64,000 nucleotides of DNA from Desulfobacter sp. (GTDB taxonomy: Bacteria > Desulfobacterota > Desulfobacteria > Desulfobacterales > Desulfobacteraceae): contig CP054837.1 in NCBI GenBank assembly GCA_028768525.1, positions 62,001 to 126,000 of the forward strand, in the 5' to 3' direction. Every line of letters starts with the position of its first letter. The stretch's first letter is position 1. The position numbers and the translations under genes are program-made. Positions 55,288-63,107 of the stretch are shown one piece after another. The notes beneath the pieces were generated by a model. It saw nothing but the letters and a program-made list of their open reading frames with translations. It was not told the origin of the DNA and searched no databases.

Positions 55288-55390
55288 AGTTAACGCTCCT
55301 TGCAAAATATTGCGATATGGTTAAAAAATACGGGGGGAGGTGGTGCTGCAAATTCAGTGGAACCTACTTAGAAAACAGATCACTAATTAA

Positions 55391-55418
55391 ATTATATAAA
55401 AAATATATGATTTGTCAA
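55391..55418 (-). promoter_or_regulatory. consensus sigma-70 promoter of the small arginine-rich gene
   Basis: On the minus strand TTGACA (55418-55413), a 16-base spacer and TATAAT (55396-55391), both hexamers perfect. Transcription would begin near 55384, giving a leader of about 97 bases. It is the strongest sigma-70-like promoter noticed in the window. Confidence 0.8.
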
Positions 55419-55444
55419 ATTTTCCGGCGGTTTTTCTCCATATA

Positions 55445-55834
55445 TTATGGAAAGATCAATTGATCAAGAATGAGGCCGTAAAATCGTTCCCCGGCCTTGA
55501 CCGGCAGGAATACCCAGCCCAATTGACTTTGGCAGGACCTGCAGAGTCCCACGGACCAGACAAAATCTTTGAACCAGGAAAAATCATCAGACACCCCGGA
55601 TGCCCTGACGCAGCCCTCTGCAACAGAAAAGCACCCGATTTCAAATACCTGGCCGTGGGGATTGGCAAAGGTGTGGGCAAAACCGCCGTTAACTGAAATG
55701 CGGTACTCGGGGCGGGTTACAACTGCGGAACATTTCCGGCAGGCAATAACGGGATCATCCTTTTCAAGCACCTTGATTTCAGAATCAACGCCGGTCTTGT
55801 CAGATACTTTTTTGCAGACCAGATCCATAGTCAT
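55445..55834 (-). CDS. CULT-domain protein, bacterial cereblon-like
   Basis: 129 residues that align with the thalidomide-binding (CULT) domain of cereblon and its bacterial homologues. Zinc ligands are C32/C35 (IACRKC) and C98/C101 (LCRSC). The aromatic cage is W87, W93 and W107, with F109 after it, and FANPHGQVFEIGCF precedes. Bacterial CULT proteins bind cyclic imides or uridine in vitro; their physiological ligand is not settled. It follows the EI24-type membrane gene by 5 bases on the same strand, so the two are probably cotranscribed. No ubiquitin-ligase link exists in bacteria. Confidence 0.85.
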   Translation of the reverse strand: MTMDLVCKKVSDKTGVDSEIKVLEKDDPVIACRKCSAVVTRPEYRISVNGGFAHTFANPHGQVFEIGCFSVAEGCVRASGVSDDFSWFKDFVWSVGLCRSCQSQLGWVFLPVKAGERFYGLILDQLIFP

Positions 55835-55839
55835 GGGAT

Positions 55840-56553
55840 CTAATTTTCGTTTTCAATGAAATACAGGGTGGCCCCCACCGGCGCAAAGGAAAGGAACAAA
55901 ATATTCACCCAGGGAATCAAAAAAAGCAGGCCGAACCCGATATGAAAAAAAAGATTTCGCTTGAGAAATCCAACCCGTTCCCTGAAAGGCACCATGCGCC
56001 TGGCCGGTACAAGATCGGTGTTGTCCCATGCCAGAAACAATGATGCCGTAACCGAAGAGACCACCAGCACAACCAGACTCAAGGGGGTGAATAATCCAAG
56101 GATCAGCAATCCCAGTGAAATCATCACCGGAATCACCGCCCGGGGGATTTCCTGGCGGATGAGATGGATAAAAAACTCAAACCAGGAACCCGATATGCTT
56201 TCGGCTTCACGGCCCAATACGATACGTTCTGTAATCCTGGACATGTAATCCATGATAAATACGCAGAAAAAGACCTGGGCCAAAAGGTAGGAGACCACCA
56301 TGGCCAGAGCGGCAAGAACCAGTGAAAGGAGCCAGGATACTCCCTGCCATAGGTAGACCAGCCACCCGCTTTCCGGCATTTGCCAGATCATGGCAAGAAT
56401 TTCATTGTGCCAGTATAGCACCATGCCGGACAATGCCAGGCTGAGCAGAAGCACCACAAAAAAACGAATCAATCCGAGGATCAGCAAAGAAGGTGTTTTC
56501 AACGCCAGGGCGAACCCTTTTAAATTATACCGGATACCTGCAAACAATCCCAT
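55840..56553 (-). CDS. EI24/CysZ-type membrane protein
   Basis: 237 residues with about five to six membrane segments and the EI24-domain pattern: N-terminal GIRYNLKGFALALKTPSLLILGLIRFFVVLLL, the central RITERIVLGRE, and the C-terminal FAPVGATLYFIEN. In E. coli the relative CysZ helps sulfate uptake; most EI24-domain proteins in deltaproteobacteria are uncharacterised. It is 5 bases ahead of the CULT-domain gene. Confidence 0.8.
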   Translation of the reverse strand: MGLFAGIRYNLKGFALALKTPSLLILGLIRFFVVLLLSLALSGMVLYWHNEILAMIWQMPESGWLVYLWQGVSWLLSLVLAALAMVVSYLLAQVFFCVFIMDYMSRITERIVLGREAESISGSWFEFFIHLIRQEIPRAVIPVMISLGLLILGLFTPLSLVVLVVSSVTASLFLAWDNTDLVPARRMVPFRERVGFLKRNLFFHIGFGLLFLIPWVNILFLSFAPVGATLYFIENEN

Positions 56554-56647
56554 TTTTAAATCTTTTCCTTGAGCTATTGATGTTTATCTTACGGGAATAA
56601 TTTTGTACTATAGTTATAATGGATTTTCAATTGCTGGGAAAGTGAAG

Positions 56648-57490
56648 ATGAAAATAGTTTATGTTGACGGAAAATACCTGCCCCGGGACAGGGCCCTGAT
56701 CCCGGTTGACGACCTGGCCGTTCTCAGGGGCTATGCGGCGTGGGACATATTGAGGACGTTCAGGGGCCGCCCCTACTTTCTGGATGAACATGTGGACCGG
56801 CTCATGGCTTCGGCCGCAAAGATTGGTCTGGATATTCCCTGGTCAAAAGATGAGATCAAGGCGGTGGTTCACAAAGTGCTGGAAAAAAACCCTGCCATGG
56901 AAGAGGTCAACATCCGGATTCTGATCACCGGCGGTTCCAGCCCGGATTATTTCTCTCCTGCTGGAAGCCCCAGGCTCATTGTCCTGCCCACCAATATCCC
57001 CAAACCGCCTGAAGAATGGTATTCCAAAGGGATTAAAGTGGTCACCCACCAGGAAGAACGGGCGATTCCCGATGCCAAGGTTACGGATTATGTACAGGCG
57101 GCCCTTGCCCTGAAAACCGCCCGGGCTGCTGGTGCCGTTGACGCCCTTTATGTGACCCGGGACAACCTGGTGCTTGAAGCCACCACATCCAACCTTTTTG
57201 CATTCATGGGAGAGGTGTTGGTGACCCCCGATCAAGGGGTCCTCAAGGGCATTACCCGGGAAACGGTGATATCCCTCGCCCGTTGTCACTACAAGGTGGC
57301 GGAACAGCCCCTGCCCCTGTCTGACCTGCTTGAGGCCCGAGAGGTATTTATCACAGCCACCAATAAAGGCGTGGTGCCGGTGGTACAGATCAACGGCATT
57401 CCCATCGGCAGCGGCCGGCCCGGCCCCGGCACCATGGTTCTCATGGAGGCCCTAAGGAAGCACACAACGGCCTTCCGGGATAAAATATAA
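56648..57490 (+). CDS. class IV aminotransferase (branched-chain or D-amino acid type)
   Basis: About 280 residues of fold-type IV PLP enzyme. It contains VDDLAVLRGYAAWDILRTFRG, the C-terminal half blocks DALYVTRDNLVLEATTSNLFAF and TPDQGVLKGITRETVI, and a lysine in AIPDAKVTDYVQAALA consistent with the PLP lysine position. The substrate could be branched-chain 2-oxo acids, D-alanine or aminodeoxychorismate. The frame opens at 56603, but the ATG at 56648 gives the normal N-terminus. It is 4 bases ahead of the radical SAM gene. Confidence 0.82.
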   Translation: MKIVYVDGKYLPRDRALIPVDDLAVLRGYAAWDILRTFRGRPYFLDEHVDRLMASAAKIGLDIPWSKDEIKAVVHKVLEKNPAMEEVNIRILITGGSSPDYFSPAGSPRLIVLPTNIPKPPEEWYSKGIKVVTHQEERAIPDAKVTDYVQAALALKTARAAGAVDALYVTRDNLVLEATTSNLFAFMGEVLVTPDQGVLKGITRETVISLARCHYKVAEQPLPLSDLLEAREVFITATNKGVVPVVQINGIPIGSGRPGPGTMVLMEALRKHTTAFRDKI

Positions 57491-57494
57491 TGCC

Positions 57495-58370
57495 ATGAAA
57501 AAGGCAATGCTCCAGCAACGCATCCCCAAGGCTTGGGCACAGCTTAAACGTTGCCGGCTCTGCCCCAGGGCCTGCGGAGTGGACAGAACCTCCGGCGAAA
57601 CAGGCATCTGCAACACGGGCGACCAGGCCGTTGTTTACGGATTCATGCCACACCACGGCGAAGAGCCGCCCCTGTCAGGTTCCGGCGGATCCGGCACCAT
57701 ATTCTTCACCCATTGCAATCTTCGGTGCTGCTTCTGCCAGAACGAAGATATCAGCATCAGGGGAGACGGTGAGCCGGCAAATCCCGAGCAGATGGCCAGG
57801 GCCATGGTCCGGCTCCAGGATCTGGGATGCCATAATATTAATTTTGTCACCCCTACCCATGTGGTCCCCTTCATTCTAAAGGCCGTGGACAGGGCCCTGG
57901 ATCTTGGACTTGAGATCCCCCTGGTTTACAACACGTCGGGATACGATACTGCTGAGACCTTGGCATTGCTGGACGGGATTATTGACATCTACCTGCCGGA
58001 TTTTAAATTCTGGGATTCAGAAGTGGCGGACATGGTGTGTGATGCGCCGGATTACCCCGAGGTTGCCAGGCAGGCATTGAAAATCATGCACCGCCAGGTC
58101 GGCGATCTCAAGGTTGACGGACAAGGTATTGCTCGGTCAGGGCTGCTGGTCCGCCATCTGGTTCTTCCCGATGACCTGGCCGGCACCCAGGAAATTGTTC
58201 AATTTCTTGCCCAAAAGGTATCCTCCCGCACCGCCGTGAATATCATGTCCCAGTACAGACCAGTAGGAAATGCCTTTGCCAATGTAAAACTATCCCGCCC
58301 CCCGACAGTAGAAGAATATCGACGGGCCGTGGAGTTGGCAAGGCACCAGGGGTTGTTTCTGGTTGATTAG
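57495..58370 (+). CDS. PflX-like radical SAM protein
   Basis: 291 residues. The N-terminus has a cysteine cluster (CRLCPRACGVDRTSGETGIC), then the radical SAM motif CNLRCCFC (CX3CX2C) near residue 76 and QNEDIS. This arrangement belongs to the COG1313 group annotated as putative pyruvate-formate-lyase activating enzymes (PflX); the real substrate is unknown and no glycyl-radical enzyme is adjacent. It is coupled to the aminotransferase gene by 4 bases. Confidence 0.85.
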   Translation: MKKAMLQQRIPKAWAQLKRCRLCPRACGVDRTSGETGICNTGDQAVVYGFMPHHGEEPPLSGSGGSGTIFFTHCNLRCCFCQNEDISIRGDGEPANPEQMARAMVRLQDLGCHNINFVTPTHVVPFILKAVDRALDLGLEIPLVYNTSGYDTAETLALLDGIIDIYLPDFKFWDSEVADMVCDAPDYPEVARQALKIMHRQVGDLKVDGQGIARSGLLVRHLVLPDDLAGTQEIVQFLAQKVSSRTAVNIMSQYRPVGNAFANVKLSRPPTVEEYRRAVELARHQGLFLVD

Positions 58371-58405
58371 GGGCCATATTTACTGGGCTCGCCGGCGCAT
58401 ACATT

Positions 58406-58921
58406 TTATCCCCGCCCTGAATGCTGCAGGTATTTTTTTAGGGCCCGCCGGGTGGTTTCAAAGGCAAGATCATCCCAGGGAATGTCCTCTATTTTAAATT
58501 CTTTAATTGACATGGATTCATTGCAGGGCCGGATCGTCCCCCCCGTGACCGTTGACTCATATACAATGATTATATTGGCCTCTCCAGGGTAGGAGTAATT
58601 GCCCAGCAGGGAAGTGATTTTTGATTGGAGTCCGGTTTCTTCATGGAATTCCCGGACGGCAGCCGCCTCAAGGGTCTCCCCACGGTCGACAAAGCCTCCT
58701 GGAAGGACCCAGTAGCCTTTTTTAGGATGCTTGTTCCGCTGCTGAAGCACCACGCCGCTGGAGGTTTCCGCGATGGTGCATGCAACAAGTCTTGGATCCA
58801 GGTAAAAAACGAATCGACAGGCAGAGCAAACCAGTCGTTCAGGGCCGCTTTCAAACAGCCGCTTCTTTTTAAATTCAGCAGCACACAGGGGGCAGTATTT
58901 GTAGGTCACATCTTTGTTCAT
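58406..58921 (-). CDS. Nudix hydrolase with N-terminal zinc ribbon
   Basis: About 171 residues. A zinc ribbon (YCPLC ... LVCSAC, about 8-40) is followed by a complete Nudix box, beginning GGFVDRGETLEAAAVREF and ending HEETGL. Such proteins hydrolyse nucleoside diphosphate derivatives; the zinc ribbon recalls the NudC and ADP-ribose pyrophosphatase groups. The frame extends to a TTG at 58942, but the ATG at 58921 is a more usual start. It is the last core-type gene before the AT-rich region. Confidence 0.88.
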   Translation of the reverse strand: MNKDVTYKYCPLCAAEFKKKRLFESGPERLVCSACRFVFYLDPRLVACTIAETSSGVVLQQRNKHPKKGYWVLPGGFVDRGETLEAAAVREFHEETGLQSKITSLLGNYSYPGEANIIIVYESTVTGGTIRPCNESMSIKEFKIEDIPWDDLAFETTRRALKKYLQHSGRG

Positions 58922-58942
58922 ATGGAGAGTAGTCGGTACCAA

Positions 58943-59284
58943 AGAGAGGGCTTTAACCTCAACGCCCCTTTCATCCTTTTCAAGTCACTGTAATTACGTT
59001 TTATTTTTAGCCCTTCAACACAATCACAAAATTAAAAAATGTGTAAGTAAGGGATGTAAGTTTTTCGATCAAGATTACTTACACGCCCTAACCTTTCTAC
59101 GCCAGTTCACCCTGATAAATCAAACAAAAAATAGGATCGCATTATCGCTATTTCAGTGAAAATTGCGGATGAACCAGGATGCCGTACTCCCGGCTATAAA
59201 TTGACAGCCCCCAAAAAATCTATTAAGCCAATATGAGATGAACCCAGTGCCATAAGAGTCAGTTCGTAGCTTTAAGGGGGTAGA
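58943..59284. other. 342-bp intergenic stretch at the edge of the AT-rich accessory region
   Basis: No gene seen. Base composition shifts here. It contains a 10-bp inverted repeat at 59041-59084. No tRNA 3' end or obvious attachment-site direct repeat was recognised. Confidence 0.5.
59041..59084. repeat. 10-bp inverted repeat at the region boundary
   Basis: GTGTAAGTAA (59041-59050) and TTACTTACAC (59075-59084) are perfect complements separated by 24 bases. It may be an operator, a hairpin or part of a recombination site. Confidence 0.5.
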
Positions 59285-59827
59285 GTGAATAATGTTGATA
59301 TAATTAGCTTTTCGGAATTTGGTGTTGATGATGCTAAAAGATATCTTATGGAAATGAAGGAGATTTTTTTTGCAACTTCAATAAGAAAAGAATTCCAACC
59401 CCCTTTACAGAAAGAAAAATACTACAAAACTTGGTTAGGTTTCTATCTTGATTCACATCCAGAATTAACTTTACTTGCCATTTTGGATCGAAGATGTGTT
59501 GGGTATATTACGGGGCTCCCCGATAGTGCATCAGAAAAATATCTGTTTAAAATGAATTCGGCTTATGGTGTTTTTAGAAATTTATATAATCAGTACCCTG
59601 CACACCTACATATAAATTGCCGTCCAAATTTTCAGGGTAAAGGTATCGGCACTATACTTATAAAATCGTTCATTGATACGTTGTTGCAAATGAATATTAC
59701 AGGGGTCCATATTGTTACCGCTCATAATGGCAGGAATATTGCTTTTTATAAAAAATTGGACTTTTCTTTTCAGACAACCCGCACCTTCCAGAACAGGGAA
59801 CTTCTATTTATGGCAAGGAGTCTATGA
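59285..59827 (+). CDS. GNAT-family acetyltransferase
   Basis: 180 residues, GTG start with AAGGGGG nine bases upstream. The acetyl-CoA binding motif A is HINCRPNFQGKGIGTILIKSFID, followed by the GVHIVTAHNGRNIAFYKKLDFSFQ block. It would acetylate an amine; the substrate is unknown. Codon use and base composition are much more AT-rich than the genes to the left, suggesting horizontal origin. The last bases oppose an integrase remnant. Confidence 0.85.
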   Translation: MNNVDIISFSEFGVDDAKRYLMEMKEIFFATSIRKEFQPPLQKEKYYKTWLGFYLDSHPELTLLAILDRRCVGYITGLPDSASEKYLFKMNSAYGVFRNLYNQYPAHLHINCRPNFQGKGIGTILIKSFIDTLLQMNITGVHIVTAHNGRNIAFYKKLDFSFQTTRTFQNRELLFMARSL

Positions 59828-60012
59828 TTTGAAGTGATATGTGAAGCCATGTATCTGGCTTTAATTTTAGCAGCAGATAAATCACCGGTTCCAAGGGAAT
59901 ACCGCAACTCTTTTTTGGAAATGGTTGCCTGGAGATCCAGTGGGATTTTTATCCGGAAACAATAAGAATGTGGATTCCTGATAAGGTAGGAAGGGGAGCT
60001 GCCTGTTTTCAT
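59770..60012 (-). pseudogene. N-terminal remnant of a phage-type integrase
   Basis: From the ATG at 60012 (GGAGG ten bases upstream) the frame reads MKTGSSPSYLIRNPHSYC and then FRIKIPLDLQ, with KKELRYSLGTGDLSAAKIKAR further on. This is the N-terminal domain found in many tyrosine recombinases of anaerobic proteobacteria. After about residue 58 the similarity stops and the frame ends at 59770. The core-binding and catalytic domains are absent. The left end of the IS element lies only 20 bp upstream of its start codon. Confidence 0.7.
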
Positions 60013-60031
60013 TTTTTTCCATCCTCCATTA

Positions 60032-60042
60032 GGGGCTGTTTC
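60032..60042 (+). repeat. left terminal inverted repeat of the IS
   Basis: GGGGCTGTTTC, with weaker similarity continuing for several bases (TAAATAAA against CAAAAAAG at the other end). Confidence 0.9.
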
Positions 60043-60050
60043 TAAATAAA

Positions 60051-60830
60051 TCATGCTAACCAAACCAAGCAAGAAGCAATAAGCACCATTGCATGGTAAC
60101 TGCTGGCGAGTTTCTCATATCGAGTCGAAACTCGCCGACAGGATTTTATTTTTGCGAAAAAGCATTCCACCAAATGTCGTTCCTTATAAAGGTGTTTATC
60201 AATTTTTCTCTGAACCGTTCTGTTTCTTCTTGATGGGATAATGACCTTAGAACCTTTAGATTCAACAATTTCAATAAGTTTGTCAGTATCATATGCTCTA
60301 TCAGCAAGGAATTGATCTGCTTCTATGTCTGCCATTAACTCATAAGAAGGTACCATATCATGAACATTACCCCCGGTCAGTTTTATTCGTACTGGATTAC
60401 CAAGGCCATCAACCACAGCATGGATTTTTGTTGTTAAACCACCTCGACTTCGCCCAATGGCCTGAGAGTATTGTCCACCTCGTGCCCCGCAACCGTGTTG
60501 GTGAAGTTTTACGTAGGATCCGTCTATCATACCGGATTCTTTATCCTGGTTCTTTGCGACATTATTGAGAAGATCATCCCATGCTTCCAAAGAGGTCCAT
60601 TTTGCAAATCTTTTATACACCGTTTGCCAAGGCCCGAATCTTTCAGGAAGATCACGCCAAGGAGCCCCTGTTTTTAAAATCCACAAAATCCCGTTAAACA
60701 TTAATCGGTTATCTTTGGGCTTCCGCCCTCGTGTTTCTTTTTTGGGTGGTGCAAGTATTGGTTCTATTTGCTTCCATTTTTCATCTGAAATAGAGTGTCT
60801 GTTCATAAACAGGACGAAATCATCCCCCAT
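60051..60830 (-). CDS. IS5-family transposase
   Basis: 259 residues from 60830, or 250 from the ATG at 60803 (MNRHSISDEKWKQIEPIL), which matches the usual N-terminus. The N-terminal domain has GRKPKDNRLMFNGILWIL and GAPWRDLPERFGPWQTVYKRF. The DDE triad is visible: D in MIDGSYVKLHQHG, D in LADRAYDTDKL, E in ERHLVECFFAKIK. It is an uninterrupted frame, whereas many IS427-type elements need a frameshift. Probably active. Confidence 0.92.
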   Translation of the reverse strand: MGDDFVLFMNRHSISDEKWKQIEPILAPPKKETRGRKPKDNRLMFNGILWILKTGAPWRDLPERFGPWQTVYKRFAKWTSLEAWDDLLNNVAKNQDKESGMIDGSYVKLHQHGCGARGGQYSQAIGRSRGGLTTKIHAVVDGLGNPVRIKLTGGNVHDMVPSYELMADIEADQFLADRAYDTDKLIEIVESKGSKVIIPSRRNRTVQRKIDKHLYKERHLVECFFAKIKSCRRVSTRYEKLASSYHAMVLIASCLVWLA

Positions 60831-60862
60831 TTCAAATGTCTAGATTATTTTAAACTTTTTTG

Positions 60863-60873
60863 GAAACAGCCCC
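60863..60873 (+). repeat. right terminal inverted repeat of the IS
   Basis: GAAACAGCCCC, complement of the left end, followed by the TA duplication and the Rhs toxin tip. Confidence 0.9.
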
Positions 60874-61292
60874 TAGACTTACGTCGAATTGAACTGCCTT
60901 CTTTTCCATGCAATTCTCCACGTTCAACTTGCATTGCCCTACCTAATAGCTCATGAGCAAGTTCAGCAGCAGGGGTCATCAAATCTTGAGAAAACACACC
61001 TGTAAAATAATTGGCATTCACTTCCGGGTCGAAATAAATATCTGCTCCTTCAAAGGTTTCACGAGTTGATGCACGCCCCCAGCCTTTTGGAGATAAATGA
61101 GGATAAATTCGAAAAAGCTTATCACTTCTCATTAGTTCATCAATAGCACTTTCAATCCCTTCGTCATTACTACATGCTCCCCTGTCAAGCATTCCATTTT
61201 CATCAATTGATAAGTCGCCATTAACAAATTTTTGGAGTTGAGCGAGGATATATTTTTGTTGTTCAGAATCGCCCATAATTTGAATTATTAGT

Positions 61293-61476
61293 CCTGAAGG
61301 ATCAATAAAGGTAATTGGATTTGCGTTTGCGTAGACAAATGGATTAATCCCACCGGCTAAACCAATCGGATCAGGCGTCAGATATCTGCCGATATCAGGA
61401 TCATAATACCGGTGCCAGTTGTAATGCAACCCGGTCTCCCCATCAAAATACTGTCCCGGAAGTATTCTGATGCACC
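61293..61476 (-). repeat. Rhs core-end repeat, copy 1
   Basis: A segment of about 183 bp coding [RK]CI..-PGQY-D-ETG-HYN to the PxGL boundary, closely similar to the copies at 62512 and 63477. Confidence 0.85.
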
Positions 61477-61578
61477 TCCCCCTCCCAAAGACCTGCGGAA
61501 CCTCAAGCACTACCAGGGTGTGCAGATACTTGATGCTACGGCCTTTTTAAGCAAGATCGCTTAATGGCAGCAGCACTC

Positions 61579-62103
61579 TCAGACACTCATAATTTTTTCT
61601 ATGAAGTCATTACTTCTATGTTCTTTATAGGCTTTTTTAAAATGGAGTATCATTCTCTTTTGAAGTTTTGATTTGTCATCACCACTAATTTCAAAATTCA
61701 ACAATAATTCATAGTTTACATATTTAATGTCCAAACCTTTGATCGAAAAATAGGCAGAAAATGAACCATTACTATCAGGCACAAATTTCTTCTCAATTGG
61801 GACCTCCAAACTAAATGCAATCTTTCTGCTATCAGCATCAGTAAGTTTAACATTCTTGAGAGTAGCAGCAATATGCTCTTTAGTATTTGATTCTATGGCG
61901 AGAAAAATTTCATAAGGAGATGTTCTTAAGGTCTCGTTTTCATAAGTTTCATAGGTCCCAATCAACTTTGCTATAATCCTGCCTTCACTGAAGTTAGATT
62001 GTACCGTTTTATAGTCATAATCTTTATTCAAGCGCGAAGAGCAGCCAGAACAGAGTGTACCAATAAATCCAGCAGCAATTATTATCATTATAATCATTCG
62101 CAT
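61579..62103 (-). CDS. predicted lipoprotein, likely immunity protein for tip 2
   Basis: 174 residues with a lipoprotein signal (MRMIIMIIIAAGFIGTL then the lipobox C-S-G-C at about 18-21). The mature part is charged and mostly beta-like, with no family I recognise. Its ATG lies within the last 10 bases of toxin tip 2 (shared CCATGCGA). Position and coupling are those of an immunity gene, and a lipoprotein would guard the periplasm. This is inference from context. Confidence 0.7.
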   Translation of the reverse strand: MRMIIMIIIAAGFIGTLCSGCSSRLNKDYDYKTVQSNFSEGRIIAKLIGTYETYENETLRTSPYEIFLAIESNTKEHIAATLKNVKLTDADSRKIAFSLEVPIEKKFVPDSNGSFSAYFSIKGLDIKYVNYELLLNFEISGDDKSKLQKRMILHFKKAYKEHRSNDFIEKIMSV

Positions 62104-62636
62104 GGTGTTTCTCCTTCATATGAAGCAGTCAGACGTTCCCACCAAGTTGTTGGATCATCAAGACTATTTCCCCAAATCCAATACGGTAATACATCATATC
62201 CAAAATGACCAACCCAATTACTGGGAGGGCTAAAATTGTAAGTAGCCATATTTGCAGGATCATTTACGACACTACCATTCGGATAAAACACCGCTTCACT
62301 ATGCCCATCTGAGGAAACGAATTTTTGGTTATTTTCATTTCCAGGCCCCATACGATGAAAAATAGATTGTCCTGGTGGTAATAATGTCCAGCTTTTTTTG
62401 GCTTCCTCGTAGTTTACATTTTGGTTGTATTGATTCCTATCATAATGCCTATCTTTAACTGTTGGATTTTCTTGAACTTTATCCCAATAGAATTTGGGTC
62501 CCCCAATTAAACCGAAAGGATCAATGTAGTTGATGGGGTTTGCTTCAGCATAAAGGAATGGATTGATGCCACCGGCCAAACCAATGGGATCAGGAGTAAC
62601 ATATCGGCCAGTGACTGGATCGTAGTACCGGTGCAT
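62094..62636 (-). CDS. orphan Rhs C-terminal toxin tip 2
   Basis: From the ATG at 62636 (MHRYYDPVTGRYVTPDPIG), with the frame open upstream to about 62747 and still encoding Rhs core ([20 protein letters not shown]). After YIDPFGL comes a unique tip of about 135 residues with WTLLPPGQSIFHRMG, KFVSSDGHSEAVFYPNG and ATYNFSPPSNWVGHFGYDVLPYWIWG. Conserved-looking His, Asp and aromatic residues suggest an enzyme, but I do not recognise the toxin class. There is no complete rhs gene or clear start signal, so it is probably a displaced tip used only after recombination. Confidence 0.75.
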   Translation of the reverse strand: MHRYYDPVTGRYVTPDPIGLAGGINPFLYAEANPINYIDPFGLIGGPKFYWDKVQENPTVKDRHYDRNQYNQNVNYEEAKKSWTLLPPGQSIFHRMGPGNENNQKFVSSDGHSEAVFYPNGSVVNDPANMATYNFSPPSNWVGHFGYDVLPYWIWGNSLDDPTTWWERLTASYEGETPCE

Positions 62637-62694
62637 ATTGTAATGGAGTCCAGTTTCCCCATCAAAATACTGTCCCGGAAGTATTCCGATGCAC
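62512..62694 (-). repeat. Rhs core-end repeat, copy 2
   Basis: A 183-bp segment matching copies 1 and 3, running from GATGCAC (RCI/KCI codons) to the DPFGL boundary. Confidence 0.85.
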
Positions 62695-62762
62695 TTTACC
62701 CTTCTAAGGTGCTGTTTTTCGTTACGGAGCGGTCCGGCCCAGGGTCATCCCAGATTCCCCCT

Positions 62763-63107
62763 TCAGCATTTTGTAGTATATTTTCTTTTAATCATCCATA
62801 CCAAGTAGGCAGGATATCCATAAATAATAATGCAAATATTAAAAAGCATAACAAAAACTATAAATATGAATTTCACAATTTGGGATAATTCAAAATAATT
62901 AGCAATTATACTATAAGCCGATGTAAGAAACCAAAATGAGAGCATTGCAAATACAGCAACGAAAACTATCCCTAAGTGACTAACTTTCCAATTTAATTTA
63001 TAGTATTTCATACAATGATCGCATTTTATCTGAGATCCATATACATGAAAACGACGCAAATCTCTAATATTGAATTTGCAATTACAGTCAGGACAATTTA
63101 ATCGCAT
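62763..63107 (-). CDS. zinc-ribbon membrane protein, likely immunity protein for tip 3
   Basis: 114 residues. The N-terminus has two CxxC pairs (LNCPDCNCKF and IKCDHCMKYY), forming a zinc ribbon, then two membrane helices (about 46-68 and 78-105) and a basic end. The ATG overlaps the last 10 bases of toxin tip 3. The coupling suggests an immunity role, and the membrane location suggests that toxin 3 acts at the inner membrane. The family is not recognised. Confidence 0.7.
   Translation of the reverse strand: MRLNCPDCNCKFNIRDLRRFHVYGSQIKCDHCMKYYKLNWKVSHLGIVFVAVFAMLSFWFLTSAYSIIANYFELSQIVKFIFIVFVMLFNICIIIYGYPAYLVWMIKRKYTTKC

Larger units (their letters stand above)
60032..60873 (-). mobile_element. 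IS5-family insertion sequence, 842 bp, apparently intact
   Basis: It is bounded by 11-bp perfect terminal inverted repeats, GGGGCTGTTTC at 60032-60042 and its complement at 60863-60873, and by a TA duplication (60030-60031 and 60874-60875). It contains one full transposase gene. Terminal repeat sequence, size and TA target fit the IS427-type subgroup of IS5. Confidence 0.9.
60845..61510 (-). pseudogene. orphan Rhs C-terminal toxin tip 1, cut by the IS
   Basis: The frame (GTG at 61510; open a little further upstream) begins with the end of an Rhs core ([51 protein letters not shown]) and then a unique tip of about 140 residues. The tip has a metallopeptidase-like [13 protein letters not shown], reminiscent of HExxH effector peptidases but with R where the second His is expected. 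The last nine residues, RGCFQKSLK, are encoded by the IS end, so the natural C-terminus is lost. No immunity gene follows. No full rhs gene is attached. Confidence 0.8.

Noticed and set aside
57495..58370. A glycyl-radical enzyme activase for isethionate or taurine metabolism
   Set aside because: The cysteine pattern is of the PflX-like group, not a typical activase with ferredoxin insert, and no glycyl-radical enzyme is nearby.
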